Made by a program: the position numbers and the translations under genes. The notes beneath the pieces were generated by a model. The model did not search any database and was not told the origin of the DNA. It saw only the letters and a list, made by a program, of their open reading frames with translations. From Naumovozyma dairenensis CBS 421 (Eukaryota; Ascomycota; Saccharomycetes; Saccharomycetales; Saccharomycetaceae), in contig NC_016481.1 of assembly GCF_000227115.2 (NCBI RefSeq), forward strand, positions 467,337 to 531,336: a stretch of DNA of 64,000 nt. Reading direction: 5' to 3'. Shown one piece after another: positions 42,201 to 51,388 of this stretch (position 1 is the first letter of the stretch; every line of letters begins with the position of its first letter).

Positions 42201-43518
42201 CAATTGTGTTGATACACTTATAAAATGTTTACCAGTGTTTGTTAATTTGGTGAGATTACATTTAGATTACAATGATTTAACTTCTACAACGATTGTTATG
42301 CTAGCAGAAGCGTTGCCCCTATGTTCGAGATTGAACCATGTGTCAATGTTAGGAAATGCATTAGATCTAGCGTCATGTAAGGCATTGACAGAGGCTTTTA
42401 GGAGAAGCTCTTCTCTTTTGACTTTGGATATTGATTATGCGTACATGCCAGAAAATATTAAAGAAAAAATAACTATGTACGCAATGAGAAATATTCAAAA
42501 AGAATTAGGCACAGTAGATGGAAGTGGCAAACAGACTGCCATGAATGGGTATCCATTGAAAAATTTGCAAGAAGAATTATCCGGTCTGCTTACAGAAAAC
42601 ACAGGTGACGAGAACCATCAAGCAGAAAATGTGGATAGATTCATCAAGAGAAGTGATAAAATTCGTACCACGATTGAAAAGGTAGTCGAAGATTTATTCA
42701 ATTTAAGGGTACAGGGTCAATTAAGTTTGGAAGGCAAAGAGACTCTCATCCGATTATGTTTTATGGACAGAACTTTGGAAAAAGGTATTCGACTATTGAG
42801 GAGTAAACATAGGAGAGCAAATACAGTAGGCCAAATACCGGAAATAAAGCATGTTATTTCTACCGATTCGGAACAAAGTACTGCATCCGATGCTGTTGGT
42901 AATAATGATATCGTTCAATCAGTCTTCACATCTACAACTTTCGGGAAAAGTGGGCATAGTGCATTACTTCCATTTGGTACGGCAGAAGTAGAAAAGCCTG
43001 GTAAGTCTTCTGATGATGACGATGCTGATGAAACTATAGCTTTTAAGGAAAGTGATAATGGTACGACAAAAATAATATCTCCAGAAATCCTACAAAAGGA
43101 TGCAAAAAATGAAGGACTAAAAGAGAATACGTATCTAACTGTCGATAGGGCAACTCTAGATAAGGCTGTTGACACCTTAGATAGCGACGAAATTAAGAAT
43201 CTTCTTTTAAAAAATGATGCTACTGAGGTCGTTACAGTGATCGATGAATTGCATAATAGAGGTTATCATTTACACCATATATTCAAGAAGCATCCTGAAG
43301 ACAAGCAGAAGGAGGCATCTAAAGATGGAGACCTTAAAACTACAGTCTTAGAAATTAACACTGGTAAAACAGCGGGCAATTCTAAGGAGATAATCCCCAC
43401 AGAGGCCGTTCCTTTTAATGAATTTATGAATAACAAGGAGGAAGAGGCTATCGATGCTGCATATGATCAAGTTTTAGATAACTTACAAGAAGTAAGAGAC
43501 AAACAGAAGAAAAAGTAG
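39295..43518 (+). CDS. MHP1: Mhp1-like protein with leucine-rich repeats
   Basis: This 1407-residue protein (S. cerevisiae Mhp1 about 1398) is described in S. cerevisiae as microtubule-associated. The N-terminal about 680 residues are disordered and basic/Ser-rich with a run of nine His at about residues 87-95. A KHVSF motif at 455-459 fits the RVxF docking motif for protein phosphatase 1. A leucine-rich-repeat region at about 690-1060 has LSLRNTPLDDEGWKLL, LSLNDTCLEVE, LKFLDLSNNP and LVRLHLDYNDL. The C-terminal about 250 residues are charged and helical. The LRR-plus-RVxF combination resembles animal PPP1R37, which is an inference. MHP1 precedes the retrotransposon graveyard and is inverted together with GYP6 relative to S. 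cerevisiae. Confidence 0.9.
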   Translation: MNIKDTQKLFQEHQRPSLDVDWFIRSKRADTPHVSHHENETSIEGTDPTSSTINVARANYQADSNRLRKRNSIATSTLLHPSESGNQQEHHHHHHHHHRNDDDDQSVTSYGQLGHTRRKSVSNDSNGNKASLHDKMNSTSLPLRRSKSVSMGDSHSQKIRNSLYQDHSSPPKKMGFFRSLFSKKPRQLPNSTATVPTTKLTRGISTNNDEPSNLLHDKEGKSNRKNPPMFKENYSLNESKDNLNEDRTFLYKSKTQPEPTASPNSSNISMENDYDDNSSGSDSYNEADNRLSEFIEYYKKNGYSVNTFKEKKEGTDYDMKSSHLPNASFTIDEATIQPTKKVDIRGRPLPPHPAIARLPSAFKKRTNFEEQGANVSEPVSLDKTYIPNNTGSSKKFGAFLKRVTSYGTSNPSVNNKPTMNQSLLSVQSTDSTCTTSFDPSNTVTVPGLEGIKPLKHVSFATNTYFNDPPQQICSKNPRKGEVEVKPNGSVIIHRLTPAERRKILESTSSGIVVGGSGQLKLISDLEEQEKSSTDKITEKLRAEGKKPNETMLNKTSKDQLEDEQAQEEQEEDIKKNSKKRSIVLAAAEAAAEARAKETPNELRRTVTNNEEEVTVSSTASHLTIDKPMISRRSNASLSSASLASQEVDDGEGEIFPSVNMKIPHDIVYTRCCHLREILPIPATLKQLKTGSTDPIPLLQLRNPRPSMVEIWSFSDFLSIAPVLCLSLDGVSLTVQMLRIILSSLITKDNFEKLSLRNTPLDDEGWKLLCYFISKSKSLISLDLTMVPHIKTNVQKPSKSSLKNNLSRMESNLENRTDRNWDLLTAAIAMKNGLEEIVIAGAKIPLFQFTNFIDVACVKTQRLGLAYNDLSKEQCENLAKWIIHSKVTGLDIGFNDLRGKLSTFTDAVWDKIQNKRKANVLKYLSLNDTCLEVEEGATSETNDVLRLLSVLCYSENLKFLDLSNNPKCFPNCVDTLIKCLPVFVNLVRLHLDYNDLTSTTIVMLAEALPLCSRLNHVSMLGNALDLASCKALTEAFRRSSSLLTLDIDYAYMPENIKEKITMYAMRNIQKELGTVDGSGKQTAMNGYPLKNLQEELSGLLTENTGDENHQAENVDRFIKRSDKIRTTIEKVVEDLFNLRVQGQLSLEGKETLIRLCFMDRTLEKGIRLLRSKHRRANTVGQIPEIKHVISTDSEQSTASDAVGNNDIVQSVFTSTTFGKSGHSALLPFGTAEVEKPGKSSDDDDADETIAFKESDNGTTKIISPEILQKDAKNEGLKENTYLTVDRATLDKAVDTLDSDEIKNLLLKNDATEVVTVIDELHNRGYHLHHIFKKHPEDKQKEASKDGDLKTTVLEINTGKTAGNSKEIIPTEAVPFNEFMNNKEEEAIDAAYDQVLDNLQEVRDKQKKK

Positions 43519-43854
43519 ACCTTGAAACTAGACAAGTAAGAACCAATTTTGTTTTTGGTGACTTACTTCCATAATTGTGTTATATATTTAATCTTTTTAC
43601 TAATACTATAGAAAAAAATTGCGAAAGTTGATTTTCTTCCTTCTGATTTCAAAACCTTGTTCAAGGTAATACATGTTTTCGTTCGTTTTTTCGAATTTTA
43701 CTTGAAGTGGATGGAGTTTTCAACACGCTGTATGAAGGATACCTGTTTGTCTTCAACCATAGTTTGCGAACAATATGGGACCACATCTAGTATAAAAAAG
43801 TGAATATTAATTTTATCTGTAGTCTTTCGATATCTTAACATATAATATATACTA

Positions 43855-44096
43855 TTACGCAGAACTGCCAGGAGGTGTTAGTTACACCATCACTGTCCAG
43901 AACGATCAAACACCTTTATTCTCGCAGTTCCCGGACGCGGAGTATGCCATAGGTAAGTTTATCAGCGGTGGTGTACGAAGTTCATAGTTCTTCAACCGAG
44001 ATTGTAAGGTTAGACAAGAGAGACATTCGATCCTATTCTAAGACAAACTTCCGCTTTCCAGCCAGGAAAATTCTAAACAGTTCCAATTAATCAACA
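43855..44096 (-). repeat. Degenerate LTR copy A (minus orientation)
   Basis: It aligns with copy C at 45287-45543 in the same orientation. Shared landmarks in order are GTGTTAGTT, A-CAAACAC-TTTATTCTC, GCCATAGGTAAG/GCCGTGGGTAAG and GGTGGTGTACG/TGTGGTGTACG. It has many substitutions, so it is old. Confidence 0.5.
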
Positions 44097-44099
44097 TCT

Positions 44100-44403
44100 T
44101 GTTAGACCATGGTTAATGGTCTACCTGATTTAAGCTAGAGGCTCATCATTATGACTGCTGAAGGTCCGTACACCACAGCCACTTATCTTACCCACGGCGC
44201 ATCTCGCCTCGAGAAAAGATGAAGATAAAAGTGTTTATACATTACAAACACATATAACTAACACTTATAGTTAGTATTGTATAATAGTAGATAATATGTA
44301 TTAGATATAAGAAGGAATAATATTTACATTGACTCTCTCTATACTCGATGTCTTCCCCTATTGTTCCCAATACGTCTGTTGATATAGGCAACCTGGCTCA
44401 ACA
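44100..44403 (+). repeat. LTR copy B (plus orientation)
   Basis: A 304-base element starts TGTTAGACCATGG and ends GGCTCAACA, giving TG...CA termini typical of an LTR. The first about 250 bases are found inverted at 45287-45543. The first about 100 bases show a single difference by eye (AGAGGC against AGCGGC), so these two copies are fairly young or conserved by conversion. Confidence 0.7.
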
Positions 44404-44899
44404 TTAGGGGCCATGCTAAATACAGGTATTTAACCGTCAAACCCCAATATAATTGAAACATATTTCCTAATAAGGCTAACACAACGGCAATACTCCAACA
44501 TAATATTCAGAAACGTATGCTCACACAGTCTGCTCAACACTCTAAAACATACTAAACAAATTGGTGACACAAGACGTTGTAGCTTTCTCCCTTTAGAATC
44601 TAAGCAGACAACTCCTGATATCCTCTTCACATAAGTGTGAACTATAAGATAAGATTACTAAAACCTCATAAAAAGTTCGGTTTGAACGGATACATTTTTA
44701 ATATATAAATTACAAATTTACAATAATACCGTGGATAATTATAGAATATTTACCCAGATAAATTGTTGTGGAAAGTTTTATGTGAGGTGCAAGGGTGTTG
44801 ATTTTGATTTTCTGCCTGCGGTAAAAGGATGTTAAAAGTGTTTTACTCTATGTGGTGTAAGGTATTAGGTGCTATTCATATGTTGTTATGAACTATTTC

Positions 44900-45139
44900 T
44901 GTTAGACCATGCTTAATGTGTTGAATTTAATGCACTAAACCTAACATAAATATTATAGAACTCTTCAGAAGGGTAACATTTATGGGATTTAGAGATATAT
45001 ATAAAGGGCAGTATCCTTTCCATAATTTTATTTATTGTATATTTTATAGTTTACATAATCAACCAAAATACTTATAAAACATTGACACTTAATTCTCAGT
45101 GTCTGATTCAACTATTAATATTCAAACCTCATCTTAACA
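44900..45139 (+). repeat. LTR-like copy E, different body (plus orientation)
   Basis: It begins TGTTAGACCATGCTTAATG, sharing its first about 19 bases with copy B, but the rest differs. It ends CATCTTAACA, giving TGTTA...TAACA termini over 240 bases. It sits between the inverted copies B and C. Confidence 0.5.
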
Positions 45140-45175
45140 AGATTAACCGGACATTGAGAATTCACCAGTCAATGT
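45080..45175. repeat. Imperfect inverted repeat overlapping the end of LTR E
   Basis: The arm at 45080-45104 (ACATTGACACTTAATTCTC...) is complementary, with a few mismatches, to the arm at 45150-45175 (GACATTGAGAATTCACC...). The loop is about 45 bases. A long hairpin is possible. Confidence 0.6.
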
Positions 45176-45286
45176 GCTTAATAATAATTGATTGTTTTCC
45201 TTTGTATATAACATACAGTAAATAATAATTATACATCTTATACCAGAGGGTAACGCCCTGTCTTTGAATATGTCTGGATTAGGCCA

Positions 45287-45543
45287 GACATCGAGTATAG
45301 AGAGAGTCAAGTTAAATATTATCCCTTAGTTTCTTATATCTAATACAAAATATATACTACTATACAACACTAACTATAAGTGTTAGTTCTAAGTGCTTAT
45401 GATGAACAAACACTTTATACTCATCTCTTCTCGAGACAAAGTGCGCCGTGGGTAAGATAAGTGGCTGTGGTGTACGGACCTTCAGCAGTCATAATGATGA
45501 GCCGCTAGCTTAAATCAGGTAGACCATTAACCATGGTCTAACA
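45287..45543 (-). repeat. LTR copy C (minus orientation), inverted partner of copy B
   Basis: It ends in CCATGGTCTAACA, the reverse complement of copy B's start. About 257 bases match 44100-44352 in inverted orientation. Its far end is replaced by unrelated sequence that includes a TGTCTGG...CCAGACA hairpin at 45271-45290, so the LTR is truncated. Confidence 0.7.
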
Positions 45544-45819
45544 GAACGTGAATCTAATTGTTACATAATAAATATAACTTTGTCATTCTTGTAAGATCAC
45601 CTTTTAACGATATATTTACTTCTTTTTCCTCTCTACAAAGTGCCTTCCTACTATTTGTATGCCTATTCCCGTTGTTATGAAGTTATTCATTTGGAAGATA
45701 AGTTTGGAGGGTCCCGAATACTTTATTCATTGGTTCATATGTAGGAGAATTACTTCCCAATAAGAAGTAAGAGTAAAGTTGCTTCCGTCAGGACTGATAG
45801 TAAGGGATAATTGGTTAAG

Positions 45820-46347
45820 ATTAAATAAGTCCTTCCATACTCGAGTTATCCCACAGCGGCGGGCTGTTCCTCACGAACGGTACCATAATGGTCCCCTTGA
45901 ACATGCTCATTGTATTATACAGAAATAGCTCGTTGTTCGTTAATTGATGTTCCTGTCTCTCCAAAGTTGTGGACTGAAAGAGTCCCATGTGCCGCTTATC
46001 TAATCAGGCGCGGTCATAGTCCTAATAACAAGAATTTCATTCCATGGTGCCCTTATTATGATTTTTCTGAGAAAGCAATTGGTGTCCAGTACCTTTTTTT
46101 ATTAGGCTGCTCTGCCTATCTCACAGCACCTTCACCTCCTTGTATCACTAACGTGACCCCGGCAATTACTAATGATAATATTGCTGGTAGCGCTTCAAAT
46201 CATCGAGGGTTATCGTATCTTTCAACCACGGCCCAAAGATATTTCTCACTTCTCAACTCCTTTTTAATGAAAACATTTTTCCTTTTTACTACCAGCAACC
46301 TCTCTCATGACCTCCCAACGAGCACTACCAATAGAGAACTTCAATAA
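45820..46347 (+). pseudogene. Copia-type (Pseudoviridae, Ty1/copia-like) integrase relic
   Basis: An open stretch at about 45910-46347 reads ARCSLIDVPVSPKLWTERV and then CAAYLIRRGHSPNNKN. It follows the pattern A-R-x-L-x-D-x-x-x-S-x-K-x-W-x-E-x-V-x-x-A-x-Y-L-I-x-R seen at the C-terminal side of the copia integrase core. FLLGCSAYL follows, like the FGCxAY motif. A frameshifted upstream piece contains YHNGPLEHAH-type sequence. Stops and frame changes show that it is dead. No gag, protease or intact reverse transcriptase is seen. Confidence 0.5.
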
Positions 46348-46875
46348 CCCTCTTCTAGGACAGCTATTGTTGCTTCTGAAACATGAAGCCAATGTCCCTC
46401 GTATTCCTTACCTAAAGCAGGTTATTTTCCAAGAACTCTATTCTATAAAAGATTCAAGACCTATTACTAATTCTTACGAATAGCCTGCCACTAGGATCGT
46501 TTCCGATCCTGTCACATCAATTATGATTGATTACATTGACAAAACTGCTGAGATGTCTGTTATTAATGGGCCTGAACTCAGTAACCTTTCCAACATCATG
46601 GATAGAGAAGATTTTATTATCTTCCCTACCCTGTGACGAACATTGCAGAATAGCAAAGTATCATTATTCAACTGGTCTTTGTTGCCAATACTGTTAAACC
46701 TTTATATATACTTGGTTCCAACTCAAACATTCAATAAGAGACATCTCCTCAAAGAATTACGTAATGTCTCACCCATGTTGTTTAACAAATATGAGCTGTG
46801 AAAATGAGGCCTGAAGTTATTAGCCTAGTCATGATATAAAACGCTTAGTTTCCATACATGAGAAACGGTATACAC

Positions 46876-47018
46876 TGTTAGACTATGATATTAATACCCT
46901 ATGATATGTTATGTGTTAGCTATCGAGACAAGAAAAAATCATATTCATTGGCTCACTTTTAGTCATTCTCCTCCCCTATTATCCCCAATATCTCGTTGCT
47001 GTAAGCGGCCTAATCAAT
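46876..47018 (+). repeat. Shortened degenerate LTR copy D
   Basis: It starts TGTTAGACTATGATATTAA, like copies B and E. It ends with CCCCTATTATCCCCAATATCT followed by GCGGCCTAATCAA, which parallels the last 60 bases of copy B (CCCCTATTGTTCCCAATACG). The middle is deleted. Confidence 0.4.
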
Positions 47019-48059
47019 CCCTTAGCATTAAAATATAACTATTCATGCTGAATCAGTATTCATGATATATTTAGTCTCAATGTAGGAACAAGGAGATCCC
47101 CAAAATGAAGGATAATTAGGGTGTCCAAGGTTCAATACTTGTAAATATAATTCTGTTCGGTGCTACAAAGTCCTTAATTCTGAACTCCTATTGGAAAGCT
47201 TCCGCTCCACATACATCGCTTACAGTTGCTGCCACACAATGTCGCATAACTCTAGTATCTAGACAGTCGGTAAATGGAATTAAAATGCTTCGACGTAGAA
47301 GAAATCGCCCCATAGTGATGAGTTTCGAATCAATGACAGCCTGAATTCATGGTTACGACGGGTAACAGAAAAAGGCGTTTCTAGGTAAAAATGTTTTCAC
47401 TATATAGGAAGAGAATCATATTAAGAAACTATGTCATTAATAGAAAGAACGTTTCTTAATATCTAACTTAGCTTATATTATATTTATAAAGCAAGTAATT
47501 CAACCAGATTAAACCTACGTGTCTGTAAAGTTTGTTATGTCCGTAGAAAATAATACCGAACAGATATCCATAATGTGAAGTTGATGAAAATGTTCGCACA
47601 GCGTTTTCTGATAAAGAAGCTACAAGTGAAAGTTTCCTATGTAGTGCATACTAAATATATAAACAATTTGTATTTAAAAATAAACTAATCATAAAGACTT
47701 GATAAAATACAAAGATAACAATTTGGCATAGACGAAGAACTTTTTGTTACGTAAAACCTGCACCAAAAATAAGGATATTGTGATTATTAGATATGTACTT
47801 GAGGTACAACTGTTAATAGATGTTTATAGATCACATATATTATAATTACCGAGAGGACAGTTGCAGTTAGAGGATGACTTGTCCTTAAGTAAAAATAGGT
47901 ACCAGATATCATTCGATGGAATTCCACAAGCGAGCAAGTTTCTCGACAATGAATTGTATTCTGGCATGGTGGCCCTGCTAGGGTAACATTCTAACCCAAT
48001 GTGACTGGCCAGGTCTCTCTACATAGTACTCAACATAATACGAAAACATACTATAAACT

Positions 48060-48320
48060 TGTCGTTGACTGTTCCATTTGGTAGAGTCTGTCCATCGAAC
48101 CGTATCTATTTCTTATAGGTTACTTCTTGGGCTGCAAGTTCCAAAAATATACGAGAGATGGGAAAGTCTACTTTGCAAAGTGACGACGCCCATTTCAATC
48201 TCAGCATTAGTAAACCCTCTAACAATTCTCTTAGAAAAGGGACACTTTAGAGTTGCTACGTACCTCCTTGAATCAAATGTTGAAAATTCAAGAATTAGCT
48301 TGGAGGCAAATACTTGAACC
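48060..48320 (+). pseudogene. Possible retrotransposon RNase H-region relic
   Basis: A frame of 79 codons includes KVTTPISISALVNPLTILLE followed by KGHFRVATYL. This faintly resembles the I-x-V-D-N-x-P/A-x-x-L stretch of copia RNase H domains, but the catalytic D-N is not conserved. Placement after the integrase relic on the same strand supports a single decayed element. The call is weak. Confidence 0.25.
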
Positions 48321-48807
48321 GTGGATGGTTCCTTTCGATGTTTGTCCCTCCTTCCAATACCTGACTTATTTAAAGGTGATTCGATTAATGTACCGCAAAT
48401 AAATCAACAATTCCACCATTTAAACAAAAAACTTTTTCAGGACATGAACAATAGCAACTAATCTATTTCAAGTTTTGTATATTTTTTTATTTGTATAAAT
48501 ACGTACCTCATTTCTTATAGGAGTTTTCGAATATGTGTCGTCAAAAGGCAAAGTCCGACACATAGAAAACAAAACTCTGATTGGCTTTCTTTAATAAAAT
48601 TTGAAAAAGACGCTTCTACGCGAACTAATCTTCAGTTCATATAAACGTGAATATTTATATACACCATAGGCAAAACAGGTAAATAAGTACATACCCCATT
48701 ATAGAACGGTTTTCTCTTCCAAACTTTCTACCTGCTAAAGAAATATAGTACCTCGAACTATACCATTTGAAAGCAAATTAGAAGCAGACGCCACCCTTAT
48801 AAGCACG

Positions 48808-51084
48808 ATGGCCAGTTTGGAAGATTTGATCCCAACAGTTAATAAGCTTCAAGATGTTATGTATGCATCAGGCATTGACACCGTGGATTTACCGATTTTA
48901 GCAGTAGTGGGATCACAATCGTCAGGAAAATCTTCGATAATTGAAACGTTAGTTGGGCGAGACTTTTTGCCAAGAGGGACTGGTATAGTTACTAGAAGAC
49001 CACTTATTTTACAACTTATTAATATTCCAGAAGGATCCGATCATGCCACCGATGGATCAAACAGTACATTTGAGAGCAAAAAGGAAGTGAATGCCGTCCT
49101 GACTGAAACTGTTCCAGATGCCAACCCTTTAGTGGAATCTACTGAAAAGCAAATCTTTAATGAATGGGGAGAATTTTTGCATGTACCGAATCGCAAATTT
49201 TACGATTTTAACGAAATTAAAAGAGAAATTGAAAACGAGACTGCCAGATTGGCGGGAAAAAATAAAGGTATCAGTAAGTCACCAATAAATCTAAAAATCT
49301 TTTCCCCACATGTTCTTAATTTGACATTAGTTGATTTACCAGGGATAACGAAAGTTCCTATTGGGGAACAACCGCCAGATATCGAGAAACAAATTAAGAA
49401 TTTGATCTTAGATTATGTTGCTACACCAAACTGTATCATTTTGGCAGTGTCTCCTGCCAATGTTGATTTAGTAAACTCAGAGTCACTAAAATTGGCAAAA
49501 GAAGTCGATCCACATGGCAAACGAACCATCGGTGTAGTTACGAAACTGGATCTAATGGACTCAGGGACCAATGCTTTAGAGATCTTATCAGGAAAGATGT
49601 ATCCACTAAAACTTGGATTCGTAGGGATTGTAAATCGTTCTCAACAAGATATCCAGTTAAACAAAAGCGTTAAAGAGGCACTGGATAACGAAGAGCAATA
49701 TTTTAGGAGACATCCAATATATAGGACGATTTCTAATAGATGCGGGACGAGATACTTAGCTAAGTTATTGAATAGAATATTAATGAATCACATTAAGGAT
49801 AAGCTACCTGATATCAAAACGAAATTAAATGCACTGGTTACTCAAACAGAACAAGAATTATTGGGGTATGGCGGTGGCGTAAGAGGAACGAAAGAAAATC
49901 GATCTGGCCTTATCTTGGAACTCATGAACAAATTTTCAACGAACTTCATTTCGTCAATCGAAGGGAACTCTTCAAATATCAATACTAAAGAATTATGCGG
50001 AGGGGCGAGGATCTATTATATTTACAATAATATTTTTGGAAAGTCTTTAAAATCACTCGATCCAACAACCAATTTAACCGTTCAAGATATTAGAACCGCC
50101 ATCAGGAACTCGACTGGGCCTAGGGCCACCCTATTTGTACCAGAACTTGCATTCGATTTACTTGTGAGACCTCAAGTAGATCTTTTATTGGGACCTTCTC
50201 AAAGATGCGTTGACCTTGTTTATGAAGAGTTAATGAAGATATTACATTCATGTGGATCATCGGAATTAGCTAGGTACCCTCGCTTGAAAAGTATGCTCAT
50301 CGATGTTGTTGTCGAACTCTTAAAGGAAAGAGTAGATCCAACGCGTCAATATGTAGAGAGTTTAATTGCTATTCACAAAGCCTATATTAATACCAATCAT
50401 CCAAATTTTTTAAAAGCTACCGATGCATTTCCTGATATTGTGAAAACCCACAGAGAAAGAAAGACTCGCAAAGAAAAAATTGAAAAAGAACGCTTTAATT
50501 CCAATTCCAATTCCAATTCTAAGAAAAGAAATAATGATCCTACCGCAGATTTAGATATATCAAGTACCGACAGTTCTGATGAAGATGAATCGGATGATGC
50601 TAGAGGCGTTAAGACTACGAGGGATTCCAAAGACTCTTTTTTAAATTATATCTTCGGGAAAGATCTTAATAATGGAACTTCACAAGATACTCTTTCCAGG
50701 AGCTTTGGTGCTAATAATAACAAGCCAGAAATTATGTTTAATAATTTACAAATTGATGATTATGAAGACGATAGCTACAATCTAGAATCAAATTTGACTG
50801 ACAGGGAAGAGTTAGAGTGCGAGTTGATCAGAAGATTAATCATATCGTATTTCGATATTATCCGCGAAATGATCCAAGATCAAATTCCTAAGGCGATAAT
50901 GTTCTTTCTTGTCAACTATTGTAAAGAAACAGTACAAAATAGGTTAGTTACGAAGCTGTATAAGGAGTCGATGCTAGAAGAACTATTAGTTGAAGACCAA
51001 GCAATCGCACAAGAGAGGGCTAATTGTGAACGGCTGCTCGAAACGTATAAAAACGCATCGTCCTTAGTCAATAATATATTGTAG
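48808..51084 (+). CDS. DNM1: Dynamin-related GTPase Dnm1
   Basis: This 758-residue protein (S. cerevisiae Dnm1 about 757) is the cytosolic GTPase that assembles on mitochondria and peroxisomes through Fis1/Mdv1 and drives fission. The GTPase domain has GSQSSGKSS at 35-43, DLPG at 176-179 and TKLD at 245-248. The middle domain includes TKELCGGARIYYIYNN and NSTGPRATLFVPELAFDLL. The variable insert-B region (about 540-660) is Asn/Ser/Asp-rich with an NS repeat. The C-terminal GTPase effector domain contains EELECELIRRLIISYFDIIREMIQDQIPKAIMFFLVN-type sequence, split here by motif (REELECELIRRLI). It is convergent with YLR001C. In S. cerevisiae these two genes are the immediate neighbours of CEN12. 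Confidence 0.97.
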   Translation: MASLEDLIPTVNKLQDVMYASGIDTVDLPILAVVGSQSSGKSSIIETLVGRDFLPRGTGIVTRRPLILQLINIPEGSDHATDGSNSTFESKKEVNAVLTETVPDANPLVESTEKQIFNEWGEFLHVPNRKFYDFNEIKREIENETARLAGKNKGISKSPINLKIFSPHVLNLTLVDLPGITKVPIGEQPPDIEKQIKNLILDYVATPNCIILAVSPANVDLVNSESLKLAKEVDPHGKRTIGVVTKLDLMDSGTNALEILSGKMYPLKLGFVGIVNRSQQDIQLNKSVKEALDNEEQYFRRHPIYRTISNRCGTRYLAKLLNRILMNHIKDKLPDIKTKLNALVTQTEQELLGYGGGVRGTKENRSGLILELMNKFSTNFISSIEGNSSNINTKELCGGARIYYIYNNIFGKSLKSLDPTTNLTVQDIRTAIRNSTGPRATLFVPELAFDLLVRPQVDLLLGPSQRCVDLVYEELMKILHSCGSSELARYPRLKSMLIDVVVELLKERVDPTRQYVESLIAIHKAYINTNHPNFLKATDAFPDIVKTHRERKTRKEKIEKERFNSNSNSNSKKRNNDPTADLDISSTDSSDEDESDDARGVKTTRDSKDSFLNYIFGKDLNNGTSQDTLSRSFGANNNKPEIMFNNLQIDDYEDDSYNLESNLTDREELECELIRRLIISYFDIIREMIQDQIPKAIMFFLVNYCKETVQNRLVTKLYKESMLEELLVEDQAIAQERANCERLLETYKNASSLVNNIL

Positions 51085-51388
51085 ATAACCGTACCTTAAT
51101 TAACTTTTATGCATAATTTTATTACTATGAATACCCCTTTCAGAAAATAATTAATCCAGTTTCCTATAAAATATATACTCATTATTTAACATGGATATAG
51201 ATGTGTAGACGAATTAAAATATAGACTAATTCGTCAACGGGTTCATAGAATAAGACCAGCGAGATTGATTGTGAGCCCACGGCACTGCAATATAATGGGT
51301 AATTGGTTACGTAGTTTTAGGTACACTCCAATATTGTGTAACCTGATCGTATTTCCCCTCATAGGTTTCTGCCATACCTTATCTCGCA
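51085..51388. other. DNM1/YLR001C interval, position of ancestral CEN12, no point centromere visible
   Basis: These 304 bases between convergent genes correspond to the CEN12 location in S. cerevisiae. I find no RTCACRTG (CDEI) on either strand, no TTCCGAA core of CDEIII, and no 80-90 base stretch of extreme AT content (the interval includes GC-containing parts such as 51237-51285). The sequence reads as an ordinary convergent terminator region. Confidence 0.7.

Larger units (their letters stand above)
43519..48807. other. 5.3-kb gene-free retrotransposon graveyard between MHP1 and DNM1
   Basis: No intact gene is supported. The stretch holds an MHP1 3' flank, a cluster of LTR copies in both orientations (43855-45543), and a copia-type integrase relic (45820-46347). 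A shortened LTR (46876-47018), a possible reverse-transcriptase/RNase H relic (about 48060-48320) and the DNM1 promoter complete it. All coding traces are short, frameshifted or stop-ridden. The stretch marks a break in gene order: MHP1 and DNM1 are on different chromosomes in S. cerevisiae. Confidence 0.7.

Noticed and set aside
43858..43990. Open stretch reading GVSYTITVQNDQTPLFSQF, resembling a protein fragment
   Set aside because: The DNA aligns with LTR copy C and has no ATG, so the open frame is chance within a degenerate LTR.
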